DNA of 7,027 bases from the NCBI GenBank assembly GCA_031409695.1, contig JANNXS010000462.1, forward strand, positions 1 to 7,027, given 5' to 3'. Origin of the DNA: JABFRJ01 sp031409695. GTDB taxonomy: Bacteria; Pseudomonadota; Alphaproteobacteria; Rhizobiales; Hyphomicrobiaceae. Below the pieces are notes generated by a model that saw only the letters and a program-made list of their open reading frames with translations, searched no databases and was not told where the DNA came from. Positions 5,967-7,027 of the stretch are shown one piece after another. Within the stretch, counting starts at the first letter, position 1; each line of letters opens with the position of its first letter. The position numbers and the translations under genes are program-made.

Positions 5967-6617
5967 TCAGCTGGGCTCGAGCGCGCTGGGTTTGCCTGGC
6001 AGATATCCAATCACGGCTGTCAGCGGATCGCTGCATGCTCCATCGCGCAACACGTGGGACGTGGCGCGTTCAAAGCCGGCGCGACGGAGATACAACGCGA
6101 CCAGTTCGGCATGACCAGCTCCGTTAAGGGCACGCCAAATCGCAACCGCCTTGGTTGGGAAACAACGGTTCGAGAAGCTAACGATGCAGGGGCCACCTGG
6201 GCGCAGCACGCGTGCCAATTCGGCAAACACGGCGTCGGGCTGCTGGAGATACTGCACACCCGCGCAACACACGACGGCATCGAAACTCTGGCTGTCGAAT
6301 GGAAGAGTTGGTTGCGCGTTAAGATTTTGCGTGACCCAATGCTGAAGGCGCGGGTTGGCCGCCAGTTCGGCCGCGTTCATGCCCTGCCCGACCACGTCAC
6401 CTGTCACCGTTGCAGGAAGGTGGCTCACCCAACTGGACATCAGGTCGAGGATGCGCCCGCTCAACGGCAGTTGAGCGCCGTAAAACGTGCTGAGTGCCGC
6501 GACCGCCGCCGCATCGATATGATTGACCAGACGCGGTTGCGCGTAAAACGCTGCATCGTCGCCCCGGTCTGATTTCGTGAAGGCATCCGGTGGAAACCGG
6601 AATTCCGTATCTGGCAT
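5967..6617 (-). CDS. SAM-dependent methyltransferase, class I fold, atypical motif I
   Basis: A 216-residue predicted cytosolic methyltransferase. The later part is a clear type-11 methyltransferase pattern: LPFDSQSFDAVVCCAGVQYL (105-124), then AVFAELARVLRPGG (129-142) and CIVSFSNRCFPTKAVAIW (144-161). The SAM-binding motif I is unusual: in place of LDLGCGxG it reads ILDLMSSWVSHLP (56-68), followed by GQGMNAAELAANPRL at 77-91. From memory, the LDLMSSWVSHLP form recurs in a subgroup of bacterial methyltransferases, so it is probably a family trait and not damage. The substrate is unknown. The ATG at 6617 has GAGG about 9 bases upstream. It starts 18 bases after the stop of the small membrane protein, implying an operon, and it converges on the Bug-type gene with 40 bases between stops. 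Confidence 0.87.
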   Translation of the reverse strand: MPDTEFRFPPDAFTKSDRGDDAAFYAQPRLVNHIDAAAVAALSTFYGAQLPLSGRILDLMSSWVSHLPATVTGDVVGQGMNAAELAANPRLQHWVTQNLNAQPTLPFDSQSFDAVVCCAGVQYLQQPDAVFAELARVLRPGGPCIVSFSNRCFPTKAVAIWRALNGAGHAELVALYLRRAGFERATSHVLRDGACSDPLTAVIGYLPGKPSALEPS

Positions 6618-6635
6618 GATCCACGCCTCGTTTGT

Positions 6636-6860
6636 TTAGGCCAAGCGAACCAGCGCCCATACGACGGCAGCCAGTTGAACCATGTTGAGAGCAACCGACA
6701 GCCCGTGCAGCCGGTCAAATCGGCCTTTCGCCCCGCTGTCGCGCGCCGAATTGATTGCCGGCATCAGCAGTTGCCGTGCAATCAGCGCGACCACCGCCGT
6801 CCCAACCATCAGGGCCGCGCCAAACAACAACGCGGTCAAAGGCAAGGCGGCGATTTTCAT
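6636..6860 (-). CDS. Small two-helix membrane protein (possibly DUF4149-like C-terminal half)
   Basis: A 74-residue protein with two predicted membrane helices, about residues 4-30 and 56-73. They are joined by a polar loop with PAINSARDSG and GRFDRLHGLSVALNMVQ. The loop and second helix resemble from memory the C-terminal part of DUF4149-type membrane proteins (PxI...R...FxxLHxxSVxLN), but that family is about twice as long. This could therefore be a short relative or a truncation. GGAG lies about 9 bases upstream of the ATG at 6860. The ATG overlaps the stop of the upstream fragment as ATGA, a translational-coupling arrangement, and the methyltransferase follows after 18 bases. Its function is unknown. 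Confidence 0.65.
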   Translation of the reverse strand: MKIAALPLTALLFGAALMVGTAVVALIARQLLMPAINSARDSGAKGRFDRLHGLSVALNMVQLAAVVWALVRLA

Positions 6861-6967
6861 GAGCGCGTCTCCGATACGTCGATGTCGGATTTCAACGTCA
6901 CAGCGCGCGGCACGACATACGGCGTACGCGCGCGATAGGCAGCAAACCGCGCGCCATAGAGCCGCGC
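6857..6967 (-). pseudogene. C-terminal remnant resembling an isoprenylcysteine-methyltransferase-like protein
   Basis: Translating the minus strand upstream of the small membrane protein gives 36 codons ending in TGA at 6859-6857. They contain LYGARFAAYRARTPYVVPR and then a polar tail (AVTLKSDIDVSETRS). The YxxYRARTPxxxPR ending resembles the C-terminus of ICMT/NnrU/DUF1295-like membrane proteins. The frame is closed just upstream by TAA (6970-6968), which lies in a palindromic element, and no ATG is available, so the piece cannot be an intact gene. The ATGA overlap with the next gene suggests a once-coupled operon. The rest of the parent gene would be at or beyond the window edge. Alternatives are a sequencing error in the palindrome or a chance match in GC-rich DNA. 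Confidence 0.4.
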
Positions 6968-7008
6968 TTAGCGGCGCTCTTTCAACAGCGGCTCCTACAG
7001 GCAGTAGG
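6958..7008. repeat. REP-like palindromic element
   Basis: A run of compact dyads near the right edge. GCCGC/GCGGC (6961-6965 with 6971-6975) has a GCTTA loop and can be extended by AGA/TCT across a GC bulge. GAGCCGC (6959-6965) can instead pair with GCGGCTC (6988-6994). CCTAC/GTAGG (6994-6998 with 7004-7008) forms a third stem. Competing stems in about 50 bases are typical of proteobacterial repetitive extragenic palindromes. Whether it recurs in the genome cannot be seen here. Confidence 0.5.
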
Positions 7009-7027
7009 CCGTAAAGCTGAGGGCCAG

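Noticed and set aside
6861..7027. Upstream extension of the small membrane protein frame to the right edge
   Set aside because: The frame stays open, but it has no ATG and would read through the palindromic element. The ATG at 6860 has its own ribosome site, and the competing frame gives a more protein-like C-terminus.

Overview
The window is GC-rich DNA with short intergenic gaps and mostly GC-ending codons, and it looks like proteobacterial chromosome. An alphaproteobacterium, perhaps of the Hyphomicrobiales/Rhodospirillales kind, is my best guess. This rests on the type of palindromic intergenic repeat at 2240-2344 and the Bug-type solute-binding protein. It is inference, because no rRNA or other marker gene is present. 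I see no transposase, integrase, tRNA, CRISPR array or phage gene.

Layout. At 1-28 a strong stem-loop lies just beyond the end of a minus-strand gene for an exported EF-hand protein (47-1054). That gene is divergent from a plus-strand zinc-free MDR-type NADP-dependent oxidoreductase (1222-2238), and the 167-bp gap between them holds a perfect inverted repeat. The oxidoreductase converges on a minus-strand single-domain response-regulator receiver (2367-2882). Between them is an element of about 105 bp made of nested hairpins inside an imperfect inverted repeat. The receiver gene is divergent from a hydratase of the 2-keto-4-pentenoate hydratase (MhpD) / FAH superfamily (3063-3839). This converges on a minus-strand small four-helix DMT-superfamily membrane protein (3893-4357). 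The transporter is divergent from a plus-strand pair, a small cupin (4505-4900) and a Bug/TctC-type periplasmic binding protein (4955-5926). The right end is a minus-strand cluster. In transcription order it holds a C-terminal remnant resembling isoprenylcysteine-methyltransferase-like membrane proteins (6857-6967), a 74-residue membrane protein overlapping it by an ATGA junction (6636-6860), and a SAM-dependent methyltransferase (5967-6617). A second palindromic element (6958-7008) sits exactly where the remnant's reading frame stops.

How the genes fit together. The oxidoreductase, hydratase, cupin and binding protein suggest use of small organic or aromatic-derived acids and enals, but they lie in separate transcription units and do not make up a recognisable pathway. 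Only the cupin/Bug pair and the right-hand membrane protein/methyltransferase pair look like operons. The window reads as an ordinary accessory-metabolism neighbourhood. I do not see convincing evidence of a new multi-gene system. The most notable details are an EF-hand protein built by internal duplication with a Met-rich tail, a small transporter lacking the usual SMR glutamate, a methyltransferase with a non-canonical motif I, and the two palindromic elements.
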